Below are positions 23,066 to 33,831 of a DNA stretch of 64,000 bases, piece after piece. This DNA is from Arachis hypogaea (lineage: Eukaryota > Streptophyta > Magnoliopsida > Fabales > Fabaceae). The stretch is taken from assembly GCF_003086295.3 (NCBI RefSeq), contig NC_092051.1, positions 24,981,940 through 25,045,939 of the forward strand, read 5' to 3'. The position numbers were made by a program, and so were the translations under genes. The notes under the pieces are model-generated. The model saw only the letters and a program-made list of their open reading frames with translations. It did no database searches and had not been told where the DNA came from. How positions within the stretch are numbered: the stretch's first letter is position 1; each line of letters starts with the position of its first letter.

Positions 23066-24514
23066 ATTGGGTTTTATTTATTTTGGGGTTGGCTAAATTG
23101 TAAACCAATGTATGAACAAGTATGTACTTTATTTACTATTATTATTTTTTTATTATAATATAGATTATTAATTTAATTAGAAATGCTAAATTAAATACAA
23201 ATAGAGTACTAAAAATGGTTCTGAAATATTATGACTAAAGGAGCACTAAATTTCGATATATAAATTTAAATTATTTTAAAAAAAGTTATAGCCAAAATTA
23301 CCAAACATAAATCACATTAATATCAACTCACTTCTTATCAATTTAATATAAACTTTAATGCAAACACACGGATAGATTTTATAAATAATGTTTGTTGAGG
23401 TAGCCAATTGTAGTAAGTTGAGATTTTTTTGTAACGTCATATCTGAATATACGAAAGGAAAAGAAATCCTAACTTTAAAATCTTTGGATATTGCATGATA
23501 GAGAGAATTGATGAGGCGTCGTCAAGTACAATAAAATCATGGCAGAGGTAATTCTTTGTTTATAATATTGTTGGGGTTGGAAAGCATTTTGAAAAGTACT
23601 ATAAAAAAACAATTATTACCTTCAAATTTTTTATCCATCACAAAAAATAACGTTATTATCATCGGATCTTTTCCACAAAAATTGTCATGATTGACTATTG
23701 AAAAAATTACTTTATTGCCAGATTTTTCAACACTAAATCCAACCGTAACATATTCTAAAAAATTTTTTATAATTACTGTAGAAAAATTCCAAGGATAATG
23801 GTGTTTTCTTTAATAAATATTTGTTTTTTATTTTTAATTATCCATAATCCTATAATAAAATTTACTATTTAACAAATTTGAATATAAATAATATTATATT
23901 ATTAAATCATAAAAAATATCAATACAAAATACCAGTTTAAACACTACAGATCATAGATAATAAAGTTAATGGCAGCTATGCGTCCACATAATTATATGCA
24001 TCGTCCTCCTTGTCATCCTTCTCTACTTGCGTCAGCAGTATTGATGTTGATGATGAACCCAATCAGCAACATGAACATATTAATAGTATGTTGTGATGTC
24101 TTTTGTCATCATCTTATAAATATCCTCACTATCCCTCAATATTTCGGCATGGGTACTGCAATAACTTGTCCATCCTCCTCTACCATCAACTCTCATTAAT
24201 CTAAGAGAACAACTAAAATGTGAATCAAATCCTAATCTTTACATAAGTGTTGGCCTTGATGATATAAGTTTTGGACGATACTTGACTATTAAATATTGTG
24301 GATTGACAAGTCAAAAAGTGTATCAATAGAAATTTAAGGATAAGAAAGGGAAGAAGCAATATTAAAATATAGATAGATATATTTAACTTCATAGAATTTT
24401 AAAATTAAAAGTTACAAACAAAATGAAAAATGAGAAAACATAATGAAAGTAAAATGAGAGCAGAAGAAATTAGAGTTAGAATTAACAATATTTAATGATG
24501 ATGAATATTGGCTG
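23066..24514. other. AT-rich region, possibly CACTA interior remnants
   Basis: 23630-23770 has 'atcatcggatcttttcc' and 'gccagatttttcaacactaaatcc', weak echoes of CACTA subterminal motifs. A 76-codon plus frame at 23969-24199 shows no recognisable domain. Confidence 0.4.
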
Positions 24515-24525
24515 GGTTATGAATT

Positions 24526-24718
24526 TTTATTTTGGTTACCTATAGTATCCATTTACCCGATATGTTAAGGACAAATTCGTTGTGGATTTGAGCCCTATTT
24601 AAGGGTCTGCCACTAGTTAATGAGTTATTGCATGCATAAGATAGAATTTAAACCCTTGACACTTGCTTAAGCAGACGAATGAGCTAACCACTACTCGACC
24701 AAACCAAATTGGTTGGTT
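24526..24718 (-). mobile_element. SINE (tRNA-derived)
   Basis: The minus strand reads a tRNA-like head with TGGTTAGCTCATTCGTCTG (A-box region) and GGGTTTAAATTC (B-box-like), then 'gcaataactcatt', 'ggcagacccttaaa' and 'aatttgtccttaac', the layout of a legume SINE also present at 57820. Flanked by gggttatgaatt (24514-24525) and ggattatgaatt (24719-24730), a 12-base target duplication with one transition. Confidence 0.8.
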
Positions 24719-25944
24719 GGATTATGAATTAGTAGCCTAAATTATTTGCAAAATTTAGGCCTTGTTTGTTTGGAGTGAAAATTAAGGGAAAGAAAACAAA
24801 AGGAAGAAAGTGAGAGAAAAAATGTACATTTTTCCTTGTTTGTTTGGAGTGAAAAATTTTAATTGAAAATTAAAATAGTTTATAATTGAGAGTGGGTCTC
24901 ACCCAAAATTTTTTCTCCCATTTAAAGATGGAAAACTGAGATGAAAACCAAGGACATGAGTAATTTTCCATATTTGTCTCTTCATACAAAAAAAAAAACA
25001 GAAACGAGAAAATAATTCTTCTGCATAACGTTGAGGTGAGTATCAAATAGAAGTATTTAAGTTCTGTTTCTACCACAAATATAGAGTGCATTTCTCCTTT
25101 AACCTTTGTGTTATTATCAACATTCTACTACAATTATTCTCAGTCTAACCTTACACAAACATGTTAGGGTTCTATGCTTTTTAATCTGAAAAAATTGTCA
25201 TTTTTTTCCTTCATATATGAAATTACTTCTGTAGTATGGATTCTATGGGAGTTCTTGAAATGTATTTTTCATCTTTAATTTGTAGTGATAGCATTATTGT
25301 CTCTATTTTTTTGGTTTATTCTTTCTTTTTTGCATTAAGTTGCCGGTCTTATGATTTGAGTGTGTTATTTTGTTTTGCTATGTCACAACTAAAAAAAATC
25401 AAAAGCTGTGATAATAAAAAATTTAGAACTTTTTAAATTATTGGGTTAGTTACAAATAAAATATTAGGATTTTACCTATTTTAGATATGGGTATTTAATC
25501 TTTTGCATATGTACATTGTTTATTCTGTTGTTGTTAATGTTAAGTTTTAGCTATTGTTAAAAATGGTATTATAGGATCTAAATTTGGAATCCATTAAATA
25601 TAGGAAAAATTTGCTTTTCATTCACTGTTTACTTTAAACATGGTTTGATTATCTTTGTAATTTGGGCATGTAATATACGTTGGTGGTGAAGATTGGAAGT
25701 TGTTTGATTGTATAATTGTAATTGTAATCATGGCATGGAAAATATTTTCTTTGATGATTTTTTTGTTATCTCAAATATTCAATCTTATGGTTGAAAATCA
25801 AGAGCATAGATTAGCGGTTCCTATAGATAATCTGGGACTTATATGTACTATTGAGAGTCAAGGATATTTATTAACTGTTCTCAAAGAAAACTAGAAGAGA
25901 GGTAAGCAACTTTGTACAATTACAATGCTGTGTTATACTGTACA

Positions 25945-27110
25945 CATGTTATATTTACTGAAAGTGATGGCAAAAAAATTGAGAACCCCATAAGAGATCA
26001 CATTATTAGGAGAGAACATATTCGAGCCACTTTGTTACAACAGTTGCACGAAACTAATAGGTGTCGTGATATTTTGCGAATAGGTCCACATGCCTTTCTA
26101 GAGTTATGTGAAAAATTAAGGGCAACCGGTCATGTGAAAGATACTATACATGTCACAGTTGAGGAGCAAGTAGCTAGATTCTTATACGTTATACCTCATA
26201 ATATTAAAAATAGAACCATTTCATTTTTCTTTCACCACTCTGGAGAGACAATAATTTTCATGTTGTTCTAAGAGTTGTAATCTCACTTGAAGAAGAGTTT
26301 TTTCAGCAACCTTTCGTAATAATCGTTCCCTCAGAAATTCTTCGTAGCAATAGATTTTATCCATATTTTAAGGTATGATTAGTTGTACATTGAAGTAGAC
26401 AATCATAATTAGTATACACAATGAAATTTTTCTTTTTAACTAAGTTATATATATAGGATTATATTGGAGCCATTGATGGAACACATGTTAGAGTCAAGGT
26501 TCCAATAGCTGATCAACCTAGATTTCGTGATAGAAAAGAATGGCTAACTCAGAATGTACTTGCTGCGTGTGGCTTTGATATGAGATTCATATATGCTTTA
26601 GCAGGATGGAAAGACACCGCATCTCACTCAAAATTTCTTAAAAGTGCACTATCAAGGGATGATAGGCTCAAAATTTCAAGAGGTCTATTTGTTTAAAAAA
26701 CCTTTGACATATTTAAATAAAGTGGTGATATCTAAAGTATACTATTTCTATATGAATTATTTTAAGAAAATTTTATCTTGGAGATGTTGTATTCATGCTT
26801 AAACATGCTCTAATAACTCCATATCGAGGCATAAGATACCATCTAAAGGAGTTTGCTGGACATGAACTTGAAAATGCATATGAATTATTTATTCTCCGTC
26901 ATTCTTCATTACGAAATGTGATTGAACGGTCCTTTGGAGTTTTGAAAAAAAGATTTACAATCATAGCAGGTGGCACAGAACCATATTATGACGTAGAGGT
27001 TATGGTTGACATTGTCCTAACATGCATTATACTCCACAATTATTTTATGGGTATAGATCCTAATCAAAATTTAATTTCTCAAGTGGATCAAGAATTATAA
27101 AATAATAATT
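25945..27110 (+). pseudogene. PIF/Harbinger DDE transposase (decayed)
   Basis: The N-terminal region ILRIGPHAFLELCEKLRATG with VTVEEQVARFLY is the helix-turn-helix-type part of these transposases. After a frameshift near 26248 the frame continues LEEEFFQQPF to an intron (26373-26457). Next come DYIGAIDGTHVRVKVP (first catalytic Asp), WLTQNVLAACGFDMRFIYAL and GWKDTASHSKFL. A second intron is likely before YLGDVVFMLKHALITPYRG (second Asp), and NVIERSFGVLKKRF holds the Glu. Second Asp and Glu are 46 residues apart, as expected for PIF. Breaks: the frameshift, early stops and a His where S-D-S is usual (TASHSKF). Confidence 0.88.
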
Positions 27111-27612
27111 CAGAAGCCACTAATGAGGAAAGAGAATAAGTAAATGAAGATTATAGGCGAGGTGCAGCTCTTAGGGATAATATGGCGGCTCGAATATGGA
27201 CTGACTATCAAATGAAAAGATGAGACTTATTTGAACCTGTCATCCTTACCAAGGGGAATGACATGTTATTTTCAAATTAAATGTAACATGTGAATATCAT
27301 GTGACTGTTATGACTATTATGTGTCAAACTAATATTTTAAAATGTGTAATACTCATTAACATTGTGAAAAGCATGATATTATTATGTATGAAGTGTGTAG
27401 TTGAAACATTCATTTATGATGATGATCATTTTCTAGAATTAATTAAATTATTTGTATTATAGGAATCACTTCTTAAGATAATATCCTTGGTTAATTGATG
27501 AATTCATTATTAACACTTTTTATATTATGTTTTTATTGAAGTTATTTTATAAAAGATGGTTTTTATAATTTAGTATTTAGTTTTCAGGTTAAGACAGTCA
27601 ATAGCAAAGAAG

Positions 27613-29035
27613 ATGGCATCCCAAAGTGACACATCAAGCAAAGACAATTTAAGATGGATTGAAGAAATGAATGCAGCTTTTCTTAACGCTTTGATTGAGG
27701 AATGTAGCAAAGGAAATAGAGTTGACCGTACTTTTACAACAAGTGCATATGACAACGTTCTTGTAACTCTAAAAGCTTCATTTGAAAACCACCTTTACAA
27801 AGATAATCTTAAGAATAGACTGAAGACTTTCAAAGATCACTTTGGAGTTTGCTATGATCTCTTTCATAGCTTAAGTGGATTTTCATGGAACCCAGACACT
27901 AAACTCTTTACAGCTGAACCTGAAGTTTGGGCGGATTTAATTAAGATAATTAATGTCATGATAAGTTGCTACTAAGGTTTATAGATTTCTTTGCGCGTAA
28001 TTTTTTATAGCATTTGTTTTTGTTAACCTTATTCATTGTAAAATTAATCTTGGAGTATGAAATTATTTTGCCTTTTGATTCTAAATGATTATAATTCTTC
28101 ATAAGGAGTCAAATTTACAGACAGTATATGCTTCTTTAATCTAAAAAATTTATACAGATAACTAATATTTTGGGACTAGATTTTTATGGAGCTATTGCTT
28201 TTATGTATATTTATCTATAAAACTACTCACAACTTAAATAAAGTAAACTGTGTAATTAAATTAACATATATGAATCTATTTTTTTTATATAGGCAAGACC
28301 AGATGTAAAGAAGTGGATGCGAACTCCCATCAAATATTATGATAAGCTATATTTTATATACGGTCAAGATAGAGCAACTGAAAATATTGCTGGACGTGCC
28401 AAGGAAAGAAATAAAAGCATGGATAAGATGAAGGAAATAATTAATTTGAATGATGATGATTATCAAGAGTTAGTTTGACTGTGAATGGAATGATTGGCAA
28501 CCTATTACTCATTCAACTAGCTTTGTTGTAGGGGAGAGCCCTGATTTAGCTAACTCAAACCAATCTAATGGAACACAAGGGAATCATAGAGGTTGTAAGC
28601 GTAAAGCACCAATGAGTGGTTTACTTGAAGCTGATATAGAACAAATGAATAAAGGTGTTCAAGGATTGACAGATATGTTGAAGGATGAAAATAGTTATTA
28701 TGATAAATCACTTGATATTGCTACGAAACAAGCGTTAACAGCTGAAAGGCAAGCTAAAACAGCTGAAAAACAAGTTATGTTAGGTGAAAGACAAGTTTTG
28801 TTGACTGAAGAACAAATTGAAGTTGCCAAGATCTAAGCTCAAGCGGTTGAAAGAGGGATTACATTCTTGGAACAAAGAAGTGTTCGAGTTTATTCTAAAA
28901 ATGATGTGTATAATGAGTTAAAGAAATTGAGTGTTGTGAAGGAGATATTTTGGAGTTGCTATCGTTTTCTCTATAGAGATGAAAGAGCAAAACGAGAATT
29001 TTTTTGGTGTTCCCTTTGAAGATCGTCACGATGCA
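27613..29035 (+). pseudogene. Harbinger second ORF, Myb/SANT-like protein (decayed)
   Basis: Exon 1 from MASQSDTSSKDNLRWIEEMN gives a Myb/SANT-like domain (WIEEMNAAFLNALIEECSKG ... LKTFKDHFGVCYDL ... FSWNPDTKLF) to about 27955. After an intron, exon 2 starts near 28292 with RPDVKKWMRTPIKYYDKLYF and breaks at a TGA near 28477. It resumes in another frame, with GCKRKAP and a coiled coil of repeated AERQAKTAEKQ units to 28836, then a stop and a further C-terminal stretch to about 29035. In Harbinger elements this protein assists the transposase in DNA binding and nuclear import. Here it is disrupted at least twice. Confidence 0.8.
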
Positions 29036-29261
29036 TTATATGACTTAATGAAGGAAGCTGGTGCAATTTAAGAGCAACGCTTTCAATAGTAGTAAAATAT
29101 ATATTGTGCATATTTATGATTTTAGGATCTAGTGTTATGTAATCTTAGTAAAGTCTCTATATTTTGTAATCGATATACTGATGAGAGTCTTAAAAGAGGC
29201 TAACGGTTGCTATATGCTTATGCATTTTGAATATATAGTTATATATCTTGAATATTGACTG

Positions 29262-29262
<1 letters not shown>

Positions 29263-29331
<69 letters not shown>
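29263..29331. repeat. (TA)n microsatellite
   Basis: About 34 AT dinucleotides in the 3' part of the Harbinger element, followed by tgcgtgcatacgtgcgtgcg and tatg repeats to about 29368. Confidence 0.95.
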
Positions 29332-29334
<3 letters not shown>

Positions 29335-30228
29335 TGCATACGTGCGTGCGTGTATGTATGTATGTATATACATGAAAAATTGCATATTATGATATTGGTG
29401 TGTTAAAGTTACTCTACTATTAATAGACCTTTGAGAGCTATAAGAGTTTACGTGGTTGATTATAATGAGGGTGCTATTCGAATTCCAAAGATATAAAAAT
29501 TTTGAGTGTTGATAGATTTGTGTTGTTGAAATATTAATTGAGTTAAAAATTAATATTGTGCTTGGGAGTTAAAACATATTATTTTTTTGTTGGAGATATC
29601 AAACTTATAAGAATTAACTAGAAAAGATATGAAACTTTAAATTCTTCAAAATATATATACCATCAAAAGAGCAAGCACATGTTTTAGGATTTTTTATTTT
29701 CTATGTGTATGAAGAAAATTTCACAAAATTTGTACTAGCTATCTATCATGGTTTGCATAGACTTGAGTTATTATTTTTTCCTATAATTCAAAAAATATAT
29801 TATTTTTTGTCTTAAGCTGCATGAAGTGATATTTTATGTGATCTATTATTTTATTTCTTATGATTTAAATTTATTGTAATATAAAAAAATTGTGATTATT
29901 CATGATTTATTTTAAATTATTAATTGTGTTAGTATATTTTATTTTATTTTAGTTATTTTAAATTAAATAGTAAACTCATATAGATAAATTATTTTTTTTT
30001 GTAATACAAGGATAAAAATATCATTCAATACTAATTTACTTTTTTTTCTTTCTAATTTTCTTTTTAACCAAACAAAGAAAATTATTCTTTCTTTTTTTTC
30101 CTTTCTTTCTATTTTTCTTTCATCCAAACAACTCAAAAAAAAATAAAAATACATTTAAATTCTTTCTTTTCTTTTTTTTTTTTCTATTTCCTTCTTTTTT
30201 AATTTCCATCCTTCCATCAAACAAGACC

Positions 30229-30622
30229 TTAATGTGTATGGCAAGCAAATCAGATTAGGTTCAGTCCATAATGAAAACTTTCAAAATCGGCCTATTCAAG
30301 CTCAAGTATAGCAATGTTCATAAGCAAAGTGTTGATATTTGAAGCAAAAGAAGGAAAGAAAATATCAGCACAATGAAAAATAATTTAGAATTAGAAATAA
30401 GAGCATATCTTGATTATCATATTCATGAGTAAACCAGCACATATCATGATACTTCCTATACACGATGATCACTTAAAAAGAAAAAGATAAGACAATATCA
30501 TAAAATCAACACTTGACTAATATAGATAGGTAAAAGAAAATCAATTTGGTTAAATCAAAATTGGAGCAAACAGTCATGACCATTCATTGCATCAACAGAT
30601 TTAAGATTAAAGAGAAAAGAAA
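30229..30622. other. Spacer between Harbinger and CACTA
   Basis: AT-rich; no frame or element ends. Confidence 0.6.
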
Positions 30623-31110
30623 CACTACAAGAAATATCGTTAAAATCGACGACCAAATCGACGGTTAAGCCGTCGATAATATTAAAATTCGACGGCAAAA
30701 TAGACGGCTGTGGTGATCGCTATTAAGCTTGTCGATTTTTCAAAATTCTAATAAAATCGACGGCTTGCCTATCTGTCGATAAAAATTTAATAAAATCGAC
30801 AGTGTTTCTGTCTATAATATGAGGTTAAGAATTTTACCTTCTTATTAAAATTGACAACATTGTCATCGATATTATTATATAAAATCGACGCAACTTCTGT
30901 CGATAATTGATTCAATAAAATCGACAATATTTTTTTCTATAATATGCTTAATAAAATCGACGACGTAGCCGTCGATATTTGATTAATAAAATCGACACAG
31001 TTTCCGTCGATTTAATTATTTAGATACCGATAAATTCTTTATATATTTTTTGTTTTCTTTGTCTATTTTAAATTTAAAAAGCAACAACTTTACCGTCGAT
31101 TTTAATAGTT
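30623..31110 (+). mobile_element. CACTA element 1: left terminus and subterminal repeats
   Basis: Begins cactacaagaaatatcg. About a dozen copies of aaaatcgacggc / gccgtcgat follow in both orientations over 480 bases, the usual subterminal binding-site array of CACTA transposons. The element should extend to the right over the captured gene fragments, but no matching right end (subterminal gtcgat units plus ttgtagtg) was found up to 64000. Either it was lost or later insertions and deletions removed it. Confidence 0.8.
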
Positions 31111-31149
31111 ATATGTTTTAATTATTTTTTTATTTGAAAAATAGTAAAC

Positions 31150-31270
31150 CATTAATGCAAATAAATTTTTAAATATAGAAATAAAATTTATACAGAATAT
31201 TAGATAACAAGACAAAATAAATTTTTAAATATAAAAATAAAATTTATACTAAATATTAGATAATGAGTTT
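31150..31270. repeat. Tandem duplication of about 57 bp
   Basis: Two adjacent copies of an AT-rich unit (aataaatttttaaatata.aaataaaatttata) at about 31156-31210 and 31213-31267, just inside the CACTA 1 subterminal array. Confidence 0.7.
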
Positions 31271-31412
31271 ACAAACTTATCAAAATAATAAATAATCCTC
31301 TAACATAAAGACTCAAGACAAGATAAATAACTAGTAAGAGAAAGATGTCAAAATAAAAGGAAAAAGAAAAAGATGCATTAAAATACAAAAATTACTATGT
31401 CTAATATCATAC

Positions 31413-33129
31413 AGTTGGACCAGCAATTGAAGAGGTTCCTGAATCCACAATTACTATGTCTTCTTCTTCCAAATTTGCACACGCAAGTTCTTCTTCTTCT
31501 CCTCCTCCTCCTTCTTCTTCTTCCAAATTTGCATACGGAGGTTTTTCTTTTTCTTCTTCTTCTTCCTCTTCTTGAATAGCCTTTCTTAGAAAACTTAGCA
31601 ATAGATAGGTAACTTACTAATAAGATGCAATGTTTAGTAACTATTATAATATCTTGAAACATAGTATTCATATCCAATCATAAACATAAGAAATAGTGAA
31701 ACAAACAATGTATATAGCTTAAATATCTTGCTAGAAATCACAGAAATATAAGAGAACTTGTTGATCTATTTGCAAGTAGAACATCTCCAACATCAATCTG
31801 AAGGTATAAGAGAAAAAGTTAATATTGACATGGTTGATGAGGAGTATTAGAGATGAAGTTCTAAATCTAGAATTAACCTGCCAGTAACTCTTTTGAGATA
31901 TTGGAACATAAGTGTGTTCACCTCTAAAGTGTCTCGAGTTAATACCACCAAAAACAATCTCACCCCCTATCTCTGCCATTGGATCTTTATTTAGCCAAAG
32001 AGAGAAAACATTTTGATATATGTACCCTTGATCTATCATATTGTACCTATATTCATAGAAATAATCACTCTTTTGAAGAATCGTACTTTAAACTAGTCAC
32101 ACCACTAATCATGCAATATTGTTTAATAACTATATGATAAGAGAAAAATGAAAAAATATGTGAATTATTGAAACACTCAAATAAACAAAAGTTACCATAC
32201 TGGTATGACTTCTCCAATTGAAATATTTTTTGAAGTTATTGCGTGTGTTGTTTCTCGAATTTATTGCTTTCTATGGCCTTTGAAATTTAGATGCTATTAT
32301 ATTTGGTGTTTTAAGGGTTGCAAGATCTGTGCTTCCCCATGGCAGTGGCATAAGGAAGAAAATAGTGCACTTTATTAATTGTGATAATATGATGTGTGTG
32401 ACTGATCTATCACTTGTTCTGTTGTTTACTGCATCATTTTGGATTTTATATATATCCTTTTTGTAGTTTTTAGATTTCATTTGTTTTTCTCTGATTTGGT
32501 TGTTTTAGCATTCTTTACATAAGAGATTTGGAATAATGGTGATGTTGCACTTGTCTTCTGTTCTATGGATATAAGCATTCTTTACATCTAGTCTTTACTT
32601 AATACAATTTATGTGACGATGTCTCATCCTCTTCTGTGCATTCTACTTTACCTTAATAACATTTTTTTATTGAAATATCTTTTATTAGCTTATGCTTGTT
32701 AAACTATGAATATGTGAGATTTGAAAGATTCTTTCCATTTTAAAAGAAAGCATATGAAACTTAATAACACCGTTCGAAATAAAATAAAATAAAGAGGGTA
32801 AAATACTGACTTGGTCTTTGATGACGATATCCCCAACTTTTACAACATCTTGGCTGAAGAATCTATAAATGGATCCATGGCCATAAGGGATTTTGCAAGA
32901 TGTGCCTAGATAATTTTCCCAATCAGTTCAACACCAACTTTAGAAACTGAGTTTCACAAAACAAACTTTCTATCTGTACTTTGTACATATAAACCCAAAC
33001 AGAAGCATGTCAAAATGAAAAACATTATGATACATCATCAAATATCAAAATAATTCAAAGATACCTACCAATATCAGTATAGGTGCTAAATATCTTTGAC
33101 TTGTACTTGGAATGAAAATAGCAAGGAAT
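31413..33129 (-). pseudogene. Partial aspartic protease gene (A1 family, phytepsin-like)
   Basis: Minus-strand exon pieces, in gene order: 33129-33069 (IPCYFHSKYKSKIFSTYTDI), 32905-32811 (GTSCKIPYGHGSIYRFFSQD), a worn segment near 32330-32270 (ATLKTPNIIASKF), 32046-31878 (VFSLWLNKDP, GGEIVFGGINSRHFRGEHTY, YWQ), 31797-31758 (IDVGDVLLANRST) and about 31575-31413, ending in DSGTSSIAGPT, the second catalytic Asp region. Splice signals are clear around several pieces (first donor GTAGGT; acceptors tgcag and tctag). The exon with the first catalytic D-T-G-S and the whole C-terminal half are absent. The last exon is invaded by a (GAA)n microsatellite. This is a gene fragment, probably transposon-captured; no active enzyme can result. 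Confidence 0.87.
31455..31575. repeat. (GAA/TTC)n microsatellite inside protease exon
   Basis: Two ttcttctcctcc-type runs separated by a duplicated 'caaatttgca' unit. On the gene strand they encode Glu/Gly-rich stretches just before the DSGTS motif. Confidence 0.85.
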
Positions 33130-33831
33130 CTGCATTGCAGTCACATTTACTTCTAAAATAAGTTCAATATGAGAAACTAGCATTGTTCCCAAATCCATTA
33201 TGTGAGGAAGAGTTTTGTTTTTCATGTAAAGTTATCAAACTCTCGAGCAACCTCAAAGTTTCATGAGTTTATGAGTTTAGATTCTCAAATCGAGTTTAGT
33301 TTTTCTGGTAAACTCATAGCTGAGTTTCTAGATTCGAAATTACCTAAGCTCCACGAGTTTAGATGAACTCTCAAGTTTGATTACATTTGCTCTGTTGTCG
33401 TCTTAAAAAAATATGAAAACATTAAAAAAGGATCATTCAAAAAAGTTTTGCTAACTAAAGCAGGGCATTTCTTAAAGAGTCAAACAAAAATGTCTAACTT
33501 TTCAATGCAATAAACATGTCAAAACTCAATTTTGGCTCCTTAAGCAGCACTGGATAGCAAAACCTTAACTCAATTTTGGCTCCACCAATATCGTATTCCA
33601 CTCCCCCCTCCCCCTATTTTATAAAGCTTAAATCTCTCTCCAATTGCAAACAGAACATAACAGAACATAATTTTGCATATTTTCCAAGTATAAAAGAGAT
33701 AGACACATAATACATCAAGAAAAAACAATCACACTATTCATGCTTAGCACGGTATAATCAAAGTCGAAGCCAATCATATAGAAAGATAACAAATCAATAA
33801 CATTCAAACTAAAATAAAATAGAAAACTCAC
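33130..33831. other. Intron-like spacer between RPS15 and protease fragments
   Basis: AT-rich; includes at 33235-33385 several 'gagtttag / taaactc' units in both orientations, possibly a small foldback repeat. No RPS15 or protease exon recognised. Confidence 0.5.

Larger units (their letters stand above)
24758..30228 (+). mobile_element. PIF/Harbinger DNA transposon, 5.5 kb
   Basis: Ends GGCCTTGTTTGTTTGG (left) and, inverted, GGTCTTGTTTGATGG (right), flanked by TTA on both sides (24755-24757, 30229-30231), the PIF/Harbinger target duplication. It carries the two expected genes in the same direction: a DDE transposase (about 25945-27110) and a Myb/SANT-like protein (27613 to about 29035). Both are decayed, so it is no longer autonomous. 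The outer ends are rich in short A/T and C/T runs. Confidence 0.93.

Noticed and set aside
23969..24199. 76-codon plus-strand frame starting MAAMRPHNYMHRPPCHPSLL
   Set aside because: Short, no domain, AT-rich surroundings and no splice or promoter context.
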